Assembly: GCA_049194865.1 (NCBI GenBank)
Contig: JBLZWL010000063.1
Coordinates: 69,647-133,646 of the forward strand
Length of the DNA: 64,000 nt
Reading direction: 5' to 3'
From: Myxococcus terminator_A
Lineage (GTDB): Bacteria; Myxococcota; Myxococcia; Myxococcales; Myxococcaceae
In this document: piece after piece, positions 17,315-25,213 of the stretch
Layout of the letters: the number at the start of each line of letters is the position of its first letter
Numbering within the stretch: position 1 is the stretch's first letter
The notes under the pieces: generated by a model
What the model was told of the DNA's origin: nothing
Database searches by the model: none
Seen by the model: only the letters and a program-made list of their open reading frames with translations
Translations under genes and position numbers: made by a program

Positions 17315-18643
17315 TCAGTAGAAGGTGATGGTGAACTGCTCCCATTGCCCCACGGAGGCGCCAGCGGCATACACCCCGCCGTCGCCACCGTTATCGGCAT
17401 ACAGGTAGCGGGGGGTGAGGAGACTGTTCGTCGACAGGGCCACGGTGTCTCCGGTGCCGATGGTGAGCAGACCCGTGCCGGAGATCTTCGTGATGCGGAA
17501 GGTTTCATAGCTGCCAGGCGCCGTGGGGGTGGCTGTCACCTCCGAGCCGCCACCGTTCACGGCCATGACATAGTTGCCGTTGACCGTCTGCAGGTGGATG
17601 AGGTCGCCGGTCTGCAGCTCGAAGCCGTTGCGGTCCACCAGCTGGAACTTCTCCCAGGGCCCCACGGCGCCGCGATTGGCGTTCACCGCGCCGCCGCCGC
17701 CGCCCTCGGCCACCACGTAGTGGCCGCGCAAGGCACGCAGGGAGATGGTTCTCGAGTAGAGACGCGCCACGGTGGCCGCGTCCGTGATGCTCAGCGAATC
17801 GCGCTGTCCGATGGCCTGCCCCCCCAGTGGCTCGATGGTGGGCAGCCCATTCTTCGAGAACGCCGTCCTCGGGTAGTGCATGATGGAGCCGTAGTCATAG
17901 GCGAGGATGTCGTCACCGTCGGCGATCTGCTGGTTGAAGTTCTGCTCATAGCCCGCGAGGATGTTCTCGGGCCGGACGAGCACGTAGGTATTGCGGTCCT
18001 CGCGCGACTGCTCGTGCCAGAGGCCCAGGGCGTGTCCGATTTCATGGATGGTGTTGCCCGTGCTGCACCCGGCCTCCAGCGACACCGTCTGCCTGCCACC
18101 AATCCGTCCCACGTGGGCACTGCACCCGGTGCCCGTCTGGAAATTGATGTAGTTCGGATACAGCGCCGCGTTGAGCACATTGCGTTGCACGAAGCGCAGG
18201 TGCGTACGCTGTTGCCAGTGGTTGATGGCGTCCGTGATTCGCGCCTGGTTTGGTACCGCCGCGTCGATGGTGTAGGGCACCTCGGAGTTGGTCCAGCGGA
18301 AGTTTGCGCCGGTGATGGCCACGCCCTGGGCGTGGACTCCCGGGGCGTCGAGACCTCCCCGGGCCTTCACCTCGCGCACGCGCGCCTCCATCTCCTCCAC
18401 CGTGCCGAGAATCATGTCTCCCTCGAAGAGGGCCAGTCCATCCACCTCGGCGTACTTCACTGGCACCAGCTTCCCTCTCGCGGCGTTCCAGGCGTAGCCC
18501 TCGCGAACCGGGGCGCCAGCCGGCACTCGGGCCATCTCCGGGTCCAGGGCGGGACGCGACTCCAGTCCCTCACCGCAGGCGGTGAGCAGCAGGCTGGGGA
18601 TGAACAGTGCAACCAGCGCGGACTTCAATGTGTTTCGAAGCAT
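17315..18643 (-). CDS. Astacin-like (M12A) metalloprotease lipoprotein with fascin-like C-terminal domain
   Basis: 442 residues. The ATG at 18643 follows AAAGGAGG at ideal spacing; the longer upstream frame is rejected. Lipoprotein leader: ALFIPSLLLTACGEG. After a ~100-residue propeptide comes an astacin domain: IPYTIDA-like start (VPYTIDAAVP), zinc site TIHEIGHALGLWHEQSRED and Met-turn YGSIMHYPRTAF. The last ~140 residues form repeated beta-trefoil blades (LRALRGHYVVAEGGGGGAVN, NGNYVMAVNGGGSEVTA, YLYADNGGDGGVYA), as in fascin-like actin-cross-linking folds and related carbohydrate-binding trefoils. It should be a surface-anchored secreted protease whose trefoil binds a target. Its leader carries a striking inverted repeat (18653-18674). 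Confidence 0.9.
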   Translation of the reverse strand: MLRNTLKSALVALFIPSLLLTACGEGLESRPALDPEMARVPAGAPVREGYAWNAARGKLVPVKYAEVDGLALFEGDMILGTVEEMEARVREVKARGGLDAPGVHAQGVAITGANFRWTNSEVPYTIDAAVPNQARITDAINHWQQRTHLRFVQRNVLNAALYPNYINFQTGTGCSAHVGRIGGRQTVSLEAGCSTGNTIHEIGHALGLWHEQSREDRNTYVLVRPENILAGYEQNFNQQIADGDDILAYDYGSIMHYPRTAFSKNGLPTIEPLGGQAIGQRDSLSITDAATVARLYSRTISLRALRGHYVVAEGGGGGAVNANRGAVGPWEKFQLVDRNGFELQTGDLIHLQTVNGNYVMAVNGGGSEVTATPTAPGSYETFRITKISGTGLLTIGTGDTVALSTNSLLTPRYLYADNGGDGGVYAAGASVGQWEQFTITFY

Positions 18644-18652
18644 GGTGCCTCC

Positions 18653-18674
18653 TTTCCGGAAGGCATTCCGGAAA
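18653..18674. promoter_or_regulatory. Inverted repeat directly upstream of the protease ribosome-binding site
   Basis: TTTCCGGAA-GGCA-TTCCGGAAA is a perfect 9-bp inverted repeat that abuts and partly includes the AAAGG of the astacin gene's Shine-Dalgarno. It could be a repressor operator or an mRNA hairpin controlling access to the ribosome-binding site. Confidence 0.55.
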
Positions 18675-19068
18675 GCAGGAGACAACCACATCACCCTGAC
18701 ATTTGTCGTTTGAAATGGAGGACCCCATCCATTCGTGACAAGCCCAGGCGCAAGGGCTCCAGCAGAAGGCATGGGAGGCATTTCAGCGCCCTTGGTGCTC
18801 CAAGCATCCGCGCTCCTGGGACCTACCGGCGCTGTCGGCGGTGCGCTGCCCTTTTCCATCACGGCCCGTCGATTACTGCGGGGGCGGCAAATGCATCTCA
18901 TGGGCATCTTGTCTATGGCCCTCGAATGCTTGTCGGCTGGTCGCCGGAGAAATGTTGCGCATCCGTCTGTTGCGCGCCGAGCAATAGGGAGTAAGGGATG
19001 GTGTCGTTCATTCCATGGGGGGGACGTCCATTCCGGGCTTCAGCCTGCTCCTCGGAGAGAGACACTCG

Positions 19069-21507
19069 ATGCAAAACCGTCCTGGTGCGCTGTGGTCGTG
19101 GGGACTCGGCGTGATGCTGGTCTTGTCGCTCGGAGCATGTGGTGTGGAGCCCCTTCCTCCCGCGGATGAGGTGTCGCAAGAAGACGACGGGGCGTTGACG
19201 AGTGAGCCGCTGCAAGCCTCGTTCACGTGGGACCCGTATGCGGACGCGGTGGCGTCGGGCACCAATGCGGCGGTGCTCAACGCGAGCGCGGCGCTGGGCG
19301 CTCCGGATGGACAGGTGGCGACGCTGCTGGGCCTGCTCAACGCGGCGCTGGTGCTGGACCTGGGTGCGGGCGAGGAAGGCACCGGCGACCTGCGCGTCTA
19401 CTACAAGGGCCTGTCGTTGGCGCTGGTGGCTCAGGTGGACTTCCTGAAGGCGGATGGGACCTTCATCGGCTCCAGCTCGTTGCACCTGGTGGAGCTGGGC
19501 CTGGGGACGCATATCGCCGTGGCGACGTACCCGGGGAACGTCCCCTATCGCTACGTGCGCCTGAAGGGCGCGGTGGCGCTCTACCTGGTGGACGCGGTGG
19601 AGACGTCGCTGCGGGCCGTCTGTGGTGACGGAGTGCTGGGCGGATTCGAAGTCTGTGACGACGGCAATCAACTCTCGGGCGACGGCTGCAACAGCGTCTG
19701 CAAGTTGGAGCCGGGCTACACCTGCACGGGACAGCCGACAGTGTGTACCGACATCGACGAGTGCGCCGCCGGTACCGACAACTGCGACGACAACGCCACC
19801 TGCACCAACATCGGGGGCTCCTTCACCTGCGCCTGCACCGCGGGGTATGAGGGCGACGGCGTGACCTGCACCGACATCGACGAGTGCGCCGCCGGTACCG
19901 ACAACTGCGACGACAACGCCACCTGCACCAACAGCGAGGGCTCCTTCACCTGCGCCTGCACCGCGGGGTACGAGGGCGACGGCGTGACCTGTACCGACAT
20001 CGACGAGTGCGCCGCCGGCACCGACAACTGCAACGAAAACGCCACCTGCACCAACACCGGGGGCTCCTTCACCTGCGCCTGCAATGCGGGGTACGAGGGC
20101 GACGGCGTGACCTGCACCAACATCGACGAGTGCGCCGCAAACCCCTGCCTGAACGGCGGTACCTGCATCGACGGCGTGGGTAGCTACACCTGCAAGTGCG
20201 CGCCCACCTACGAGGGGCCCATCTGCCAGTCTTGCTCCGGCACCCTCGCGGACTGCAACGCGAACTCGTCCGACGGCTGCGAGGTGAACCTCCAGAGCGA
20301 CGCCGAGAGTTGCGGCGCCTGCGGCATCGTGTGCTCGACGGGTCAGATCTGCTCGAACGCCACCTGCCAGGCCATCCCACCCGGCCAGGTCCCCGGCACG
20401 CCGGTCAGCTCCCCCGCGAACCACAGCCCGCTGGCCCCGGCGGTCGCCGATGTGAATGGCGACGGCAAGCTCGACATCCTGGTGGCCAATGCCGAATCCG
20501 GGTCGACCCAGACGCCCTCTGGCTCGCTCTCCGTCTTCCTGGGGAATGGCGACGCCAGCGTCCAGTCGGAGGTCAACTACGGGAGCGCCTCGCTCTCCAG
20601 CAACGCGGTCGTGGCCGTGGACGTGGACGGCGACGGGTGGCTCGACGCCGTCACTGTCGACGGCCAGACCAACCTGCCCCTCATCAACGGAACCATCAGC
20701 GTCTACAAGAACCTGGGCTCGAGCGCGCCCGGGACCTTCGGCGCGCCGACGAGCTTCACCACCGGCACTCCGGGCTCCGTCCACCTCTGCACCGGGGACT
20801 TCGATAACAACGGGGTGGCTGACATCGCCACGACCAGCGTGACCCAGAACCAGGTGAGCGTGCTCTTCGGCACCGGCGCGGGCAACTTCGGCGCGCCCAC
20901 GTTCATCGGCATCCAGAGCACCGGCGGCGCGCAGTCGAGCATCGCCTGCCGTGACCTGAACAGCGATGGCTTCTCCGATATCGTGGTGACGAGCCCCTCC
21001 AGCGCACGCCTGTCGGTCCTCATCAACCAGGGCGACGGCTCGTTCGCCGCCCCCGTCGCCTACAGCAATTCCGCCAGCGGCCAGACAGCGGGCATCGCCT
21101 TCGGCGACGCCAACGGCGACGGCACGCTCGACATCCTCTCGAACGGCGCGGCCGGCCGGTTCCTCTTCTTCTTCAGAGGGAACGGCAACGGCACCTTCGC
21201 GAGCGGCGCTCAGTCCACCGCCGCGACCAATACGGCCGCCAACTCGGCGCTGGGCGTCGTGGCCGGTGACTTCAACGGCGATGGCAAGCTTGACGCCTAC
21301 ATCCTCGTGACAGCGGCCTCGGGCGGCGTCCGCCCGATGACCGGCAACGGCAACGGAGGCTTCACCGCGGGCACCGTCGTCACGACCGGCGCCTCGCCTG
21401 GCCTCAATGCCATCGCCACCGCGGACATGGACGCGGATGGGTACCCCGATCTCATCCTGACCAACAGGGGCTCCGGCACCGTGACCGTGGTCCCCAACGG
21501 ACTCTAG
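19069..21507 (+). CDS. Lipoprotein with DUF4215, tandem EGF-like domains and FG-GAP/VCBS propeller
   Basis: 812 residues from the ATG at 19069, which has GGAGAGAG upstream. Lipoprotein leader GVMLVLSLGACG. Residues ~45-180 form a beta domain of unknown type. A Myxococcus Cys-rich repeat (DUF4215) follows: CGDGVLGGFEVCDDGNQLSG and DGCNSVCKLEPGYTC. Next are three almost identical calcium-binding EGF-like domains (DIDECAAGTDNCDDNATC, GSFTCACTAGYEGDGVTC) and a fourth divergent one (NPCLNGGTCIDGVGSYTC). Then comes a short Cys-rich stretch and ~350 residues of FG-GAP/VCBS repeats with Asp-rich calcium loops (DVNGDGKLDILVAN, DVDGDGWLDAV, DFNGDGKLDAYI, DMDADGYPDLIL). It is a surface lipoprotein built for calcium-stabilised binding, probably adhesion. 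A strong hairpin follows. Confidence 0.9.
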   Translation: MQNRPGALWSWGLGVMLVLSLGACGVEPLPPADEVSQEDDGALTSEPLQASFTWDPYADAVASGTNAAVLNASAALGAPDGQVATLLGLLNAALVLDLGAGEEGTGDLRVYYKGLSLALVAQVDFLKADGTFIGSSSLHLVELGLGTHIAVATYPGNVPYRYVRLKGAVALYLVDAVETSLRAVCGDGVLGGFEVCDDGNQLSGDGCNSVCKLEPGYTCTGQPTVCTDIDECAAGTDNCDDNATCTNIGGSFTCACTAGYEGDGVTCTDIDECAAGTDNCDDNATCTNSEGSFTCACTAGYEGDGVTCTDIDECAAGTDNCNENATCTNTGGSFTCACNAGYEGDGVTCTNIDECAANPCLNGGTCIDGVGSYTCKCAPTYEGPICQSCSGTLADCNANSSDGCEVNLQSDAESCGACGIVCSTGQICSNATCQAIPPGQVPGTPVSSPANHSPLAPAVADVNGDGKLDILVANAESGSTQTPSGSLSVFLGNGDASVQSEVNYGSASLSSNAVVAVDVDGDGWLDAVTVDGQTNLPLINGTISVYKNLGSSAPGTFGAPTSFTTGTPGSVHLCTGDFDNNGVADIATTSVTQNQVSVLFGTGAGNFGAPTFIGIQSTGGAQSSIACRDLNSDGFSDIVVTSPSSARLSVLINQGDGSFAAPVAYSNSASGQTAGIAFGDANGDGTLDILSNGAAGRFLFFFRGNGNGTFASGAQSTAATNTAANSALGVVAGDFNGDGKLDAYILVTAASGGVRPMTGNGNGGFTAGTVVTTGASPGLNAIATADMDADGYPDLILTNRGSGTVTVVPNGL
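19747..20115 (+). repeat. Three 123-bp tandem repeats encoding EGF-like domains
   Basis: Units begin at 19747, 19870 and 19993 (ACCGACATCGACGAGTG) and are nearly identical, encoding 41 residues each. A fourth degenerate unit begins at 20116. The near identity implies recent duplication or homogenisation and makes copy number prone to change. Confidence 0.9.
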
Positions 21508-21573
21508 GTCGCTGTCCGCGAGGCCGAGATGGGGTGGTGTGCCCTGATTTCAGCGCGGTCTCGGTAGGAGAAT

Positions 21574-21606
21574 CGGTGCGCCGCGTGCTTCGCGCGCGGC
21601 GCACCG
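21574..21606. terminator. Terminator after EGF/FG-GAP gene
   Basis: A 12-bp perfect stem (CGGTGCGCCGCG / CGCGGCGCACCG) with a 9-nt loop, 66 bp after the stop. Confidence 0.75.
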
Positions 21607-21690
21607 AAAGACGCGCAGGCGCCTGACGGGCATTGCATCGCTAGCTCGGGCTGCTGCGCGCCAGGCGCGCTTTTCGTAGAGTCCCACGCC

Positions 21691-22245
21691 ATGAACCTCC
21701 TCACCTTCGGTCTCAACGTCACTTTGGACGGGTGCATCGACCACACCCAGGGCATCGCGGACGACGAGCTGCACGACTATTGGACGCAGCTCATGGACCA
21801 GAGCGGGGCGATGCTCTTCGGTCGCAACACCTACGAGCTGATGGAGGGAGCCTGGCCCGCGGTGGCACGCGATGAAAAGGCGCCGCGCGCGATGCGCGAG
21901 TGGGCACAGAAGCTCGAGGCGAAGGCAAAGTACGTCGTGTCGGGCTCGCGGAGCGACTTTCCGTGGCGGAACACCATCAAGGTGGAGGGTGACCTTCGCG
22001 AGGCGATCTCAGCGCTGAAAGCGAACACCGAGCAGGGTGTCCTCGTCGGCGCGCCCAAGCTCGCGACCGCGCTCGAGGAGTGGGGGCTCATCGACGAGTA
22101 CCGCATCGTCATTCATCCCGTCATCAGTGGCCACGGGCCGACGTTGTTTCAGGGCCTGTCGAGTGCGCGGCAGCTCGAACTCCTATCGACGCAGCGGTTC
22201 AAGTCCGGCGTACAGGCGCTCCACTTCCGTCGCAAAGCGGGATGA
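21691..22245 (+). CDS. Dihydrofolate-reductase-family (RibD C-terminal) protein
   Basis: 184 residues. The fold is that of stand-alone RibD C-terminal/DHFR-like reductases: MNLLTFGLNVTLDGCIDHTQ at the N-terminus, GAMLFGRNTYELMEGAWP, YVVSGSRSDFPWRNTIKVEG, GVLVGAPKLATALEEWGLID and EYRIVIHPVISGHGPTLFQG. It is predicted to be a cytoplasmic NAD(P)H-dependent reductase of unknown substrate. These single-domain proteins are common and not part of riboflavin synthesis itself. It is the first of three plus-strand genes, with a ~120-bp gap to the next one. Confidence 0.85.
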   Translation: MNLLTFGLNVTLDGCIDHTQGIADDELHDYWTQLMDQSGAMLFGRNTYELMEGAWPAVARDEKAPRAMREWAQKLEAKAKYVVSGSRSDFPWRNTIKVEGDLREAISALKANTEQGVLVGAPKLATALEEWGLIDEYRIVIHPVISGHGPTLFQGLSSARQLELLSTQRFKSGVQALHFRRKAG

Positions 22246-22364
22246 GCGTGGAAGGACCCCGAGCGCGTCACCGGCGACTGCCCGTGCGGCAGCGTCGGCT
22301 GGGCGAGCGTGTGACCGAACACTGCTGACACACCCTGTCAGCACACCTCGGGCACAACCTTGGG

Positions 22365-23501
22365 ATGCACAAACGCACGATGAGCCCATTCACCCTTGCC
22401 ATCTCCGATTCCGAGCTCGCCGACCTTCGGGCGCGGCTGAAGGCCACTCGCTTCCCCGCGGCGGTCGAAGGCGTCGGCTGGGACGATGGCACCGACGCTG
22501 AGCTGCTCAGGCAGTTGGTCACCCACTGGGCGGAGCGCTTCGACTGGCGCACCGCCGAGCAGCGCCTCAACGCGATTCCGCAATTCATCGAGGAGATCGA
22601 TGGCGAGCGGGTTCATTTCGTCCATGCGCCGGGTCAGGGCGCAACCCGCGTTCCCATCGTCCTTGCCAATGGCTGGCCCTCGAACTTCGTCGAGTTCCTG
22701 CCGCTCATCCCGCTGCTCACCGCCGAGCGAAACGGGGTGTCGTTCGACGTCATCATTCCCTCGCTGCAGGGCTTCGGCTTCTCGGGCCGGCCGACGAAGA
22801 AGGGCATGAACATGAGTCGCATGGGCCATCTCTGGGCCGAGCTGATGACCCGGCTGGGCTACGAGAAGTTCCTCGTTGCGTGCTCGGACCTGGGCTCCGG
22901 GGTCTGCTTCAGCCTGGTCCGCAACCATCCCGGCCGTCTCATGGGTGCGCACTACCTCAACGTCTTTTCGGGGTACCCGCGGCCGGAGGCGCCGACGCCC
23001 GAAGAAGTGGACTACTTCCGGCGCGTCGACCTGTGGACCTTCACGCAGGGCGCCTACGTCATGCTTCACGGAACCAAGCCGCAGACGCTCGCCGTCGGCC
23101 TCAACGACTCACCCGCGGGCCTGGCGTCGTGGATCATCGAGAAGTTTCACGGCGGGAGCCGGCTGCGGGACGGCCGCCTCGAGTCGGTCTATTCGCTCGA
23201 CGACCTCTGCACCCTGCTCTCGGTCTACTGGTTCACCCAGACGATTGGTTCATCGGTTCGGCTGTACAAAGAGGCCTTCGCCGATCAAGAGCTGCTGGCA
23301 CCGATGCCCCGCCACGACGTGAAGCATGGCGTGCTGGTGCCCGCCGACGTCGACAATCCCGCGCCGCGCGCCTGGGGCGAACGGCACTTGCAGAACCTTG
23401 TCCACTGGACCGAGGCGCGGCAGACAGGGCACTTCCCAGCACTCGAGACTCCGGAGCACTACGCGGCCGATATCCGGGCGTTCCATGGCACCCTGAGGTG
23501 A
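22365..23501 (+). CDS. Epoxide hydrolase (EHN-type alpha/beta hydrolase)
   Basis: 378 residues (an ATG at 22380 is an alternative start). The N-terminal EHN domain is typical (LAISDSELADLRARLKATRF), followed by the alpha/beta-hydrolase core. Active-site features: oxyanion HGWP-like loop LANGWPSNFVEFLPLIPLL, nucleophile Asp in VACSDLGSGVCFSL (SDLGSG rather than GGDWG), and the terminal catalytic His in TGHFPALETPEHYAADIR. The conserved Gly-rich PSLQGFGFSGRP segment is present. It should open an epoxide by the covalent ester mechanism. It lies 13 bp upstream of the WYL regulator, suggesting one transcription unit. Confidence 0.88.
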   Translation: MHKRTMSPFTLAISDSELADLRARLKATRFPAAVEGVGWDDGTDAELLRQLVTHWAERFDWRTAEQRLNAIPQFIEEIDGERVHFVHAPGQGATRVPIVLANGWPSNFVEFLPLIPLLTAERNGVSFDVIIPSLQGFGFSGRPTKKGMNMSRMGHLWAELMTRLGYEKFLVACSDLGSGVCFSLVRNHPGRLMGAHYLNVFSGYPRPEAPTPEEVDYFRRVDLWTFTQGAYVMLHGTKPQTLAVGLNDSPAGLASWIIEKFHGGSRLRDGRLESVYSLDDLCTLLSVYWFTQTIGSSVRLYKEAFADQELLAPMPRHDVKHGVLVPADVDNPAPRAWGERHLQNLVHWTEARQTGHFPALETPEHYAADIRAFHGTLR

Positions 23502-23514
23502 GCCGCGCGCACGC

Positions 23515-24207
23515 ATGGACAAGACCGAACGCCTCTTCGCAGTCATGGACGCACTTCGCCGGCACCGCCGCCCCGTCACCGCGGCGGCGCTGGCCGAGGA
23601 GCAGGGGGTTTCCGTGCGCACGCTCTATCGCGACGTGCGGACGCTCATCGGTCTTGGCGCGCCCATCGTTGGCGAGGCGGGCGTGGGCTATATGCTGAAG
23701 CCGGGCTTCTTCCTGCCGCCGCTGATGTTCACGGCCGAGGAGCTCGAGGCGCTGGTGCTCGGCTCCCGCTGGGTCGAGGCCCAGCCGGATGCCGGCCTTG
23801 CCGGGGCGGCGCGCAATGCGCTGGGAAAGATCGCCACCGCCTCGCCCGACGACCTGCGCGACCGGATGAAGGACACCGGGCTCTGGCCCATCCTGATGCG
23901 CGGCGGGGCCGCGTCCGTCCCGGTGCTCGGCCTCGTGCGCCGGGCCATTCGCGAAGAGAAGGCCCTCCTCATCGTGTATGCCGACGAGAAGGGCCAGCCG
24001 AGCCAGCGCGACATCTGGCCGGTGCAGCTCGCGTTTCACGAGGGCAAACAGCTCATTGCCGCCTGGTGCTGCTTGCGCCAGGCCTTCCGCCATTTCCGCG
24101 TCGACCGCATCACCGCGGCCTCGGCGACCGAGGCCCGCTACGGCCGCCAGCGGTCCGTGCTGGCGCGGGAATGGAGGGAGGAATGGGAACGCCTGTATCC
24201 CGACTGA
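23515..24207 (+). CDS. YafY-type HTH/WYL-domain transcriptional regulator
   Basis: 230 residues. N-terminal HTH_11 domain: ERLFAVMDALRRHRRPVTAA and EQGVSVRTLYRDVRTLIGLG, with GEAGVGYMLKPGFFLPPL as the wing. The C-terminal WYL region follows: EEKALLIVYADEKGQPSQRD, WPVQLAFHEGKQLIAAWC, FRHFRVDRITAASATE. The canonical W-Y-L triplet is only partly retained (WPV/WCC). It is probably a local ligand-responsive regulator of the epoxide hydrolase immediately upstream. It converges on the TetR gene with an 18-bp gap. Confidence 0.88.
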   Translation: MDKTERLFAVMDALRRHRRPVTAAALAEEQGVSVRTLYRDVRTLIGLGAPIVGEAGVGYMLKPGFFLPPLMFTAEELEALVLGSRWVEAQPDAGLAGAARNALGKIATASPDDLRDRMKDTGLWPILMRGGAASVPVLGLVRRAIREEKALLIVYADEKGQPSQRDIWPVQLAFHEGKQLIAAWCCLRQAFRHFRVDRITAASATEARYGRQRSVLAREWREEWERLYPD

Positions 24208-24225
24208 GTGCAGCCTGGGCCTGAA

Positions 24226-24876
24226 TCAGCGCGGCTTCAATCCCAGCCGCATTGCCAGGAATGAAATCATCACGTCGGCCGCGGCCTGGGTGTATTCGTT
24301 CGTCATGCGGCCATGAAGGTAGAAGGACATACGCAGGCTCGCGGTGCCGAACTCCACCGCCAGCGCTGCGATGTCCGGCGAGCCCCGCGGGATGTCGATG
24401 CCGTGCGTCGCGAGCAGGTTGCGCGCGAGCGTGCCGAGGCGCGCGATGGTGGATTCGAGCGCGCGAAAGCTCACATCCGAGACCGGTCCGGTCAACAGGA
24501 CGACCTGCGCCGCCGGATGCGTGCGGTAGAAATCCGCCGCCTCCTGAACCATGCGCGTGAGCGGTTCCTGCCAGTCCTTGGCCCCCAGGAGGCTTTGGGC
24601 ATAGTTCGTCAGGTGCGCTTCCAGCGCCGCCAGTTGGCGCTCCGCGAGCTCGTTGAGCAGGGCTTGGGGGGTCGGAAAGAACTTGTAGATTGTCGACCGC
24701 GGGTACTCGAGACGCTCCGCCAGCGTCGGAATCGAGAAGGCCGAGAGCCCTGATTCGAGCAGCAACTCCTCCGCCGCCTGGAGCACGGCATCGACCCGGA
24801 CCTTGGCGCGCTGCTGCTGCGGCTTGCGCGCCACGAAATCTGGGTTGGGGGCGGATTGACGCGCATCGTCAGCCAT
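24226..24876 (-). CDS. TetR-family regulator divergent from the RoxA-like gene
   Basis: 216 residues from the ATG at 24876, with GGAG 10 nt upstream; an ATG at 24891 lacks a ribosome-binding site. The N-terminal HTH is typical: VDAVLQAAEELLLESGLSAF, TLAERLEYPRSTIYKFFPTP, QALLNELAERQLAALEAH. The C-terminal ligand domain is helical (FYRTHPAAQVVLLTGPVSDV, MSFYLHGRMTNEYTQAAADV). It reads away from the RoxA-like gene, with two palindromes in the intergenic region that are the likely operators. It is therefore the probable repressor of the rubber-oxygenase candidate and of itself; the inducer is unknown. Confidence 0.88.
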   Translation of the reverse strand: MADDARQSAPNPDFVARKPQQQRAKVRVDAVLQAAEELLLESGLSAFSIPTLAERLEYPRSTIYKFFPTPQALLNELAERQLAALEAHLTNYAQSLLGAKDWQEPLTRMVQEAADFYRTHPAAQVVLLTGPVSDVSFRALESTIARLGTLARNLLATHGIDIPRGSPDIAALAVEFGTASLRMSFYLHGRMTNEYTQAAADVMISFLAMRLGLKPR

Positions 24877-25040
24877 GGCGCTTGACTCCATTGCGTTCGT
24901 CGCGGACTCGAAGTCGGCGGAGCTGGTTCTTCCACGCCAGGGTTCGCTCGACAACCTGGCCGGCGGCGGCCGAGTCGTTCCTTGGACTCGACGCCCGGAC
25001 GGGCACCCGCCTGGCCCTGATTTTCGCTTGAGGCGACTAG

Positions 25041-25081
25041 GCGACAAATGTCGCTTACGGCACTTTCGCGACAAATGTCCC
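25041..25081. promoter_or_regulatory. Twin palindromic operators between tetR and the RoxA-like gene
   Basis: GCGACAAATGTCGC at 25041-25054 and GCGACAAATGTCCC at 25068-25081, 27 bp apart from start to start. Each is a near-perfect palindrome (GCGACA-AA-TGTCGC). Location between divergent genes and size fit TetR operator half-sites. Confidence 0.7.
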
Positions 25082-25213
25082 TTTTCAGGGTAAACGTGAA
25101 GTGAGCTCATACCGCGCGTGCGGCTCGGCAACTGGCGTCTTGGAGCACGCGCCCACCCGGTCGGACTGAGGTCCCATCCGACCGACCCACAGGCTGTCAG
25201 GAGGAGGGACGTC

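Noticed and set aside
19747..20115. Tandem repeat considered as a CRISPR-like array
   Set aside because: Units are 123 bp, contiguous, in frame and encode EGF domains; there are no spacers.
18913..20784. Minus-strand open frame opposite the EGF lipoprotein
   Set aside because: Its repeats (VGAGGALVDVGTGHAVALVP-like) mirror the EGF-coding tandem repeats on the other strand and it has no start signals.
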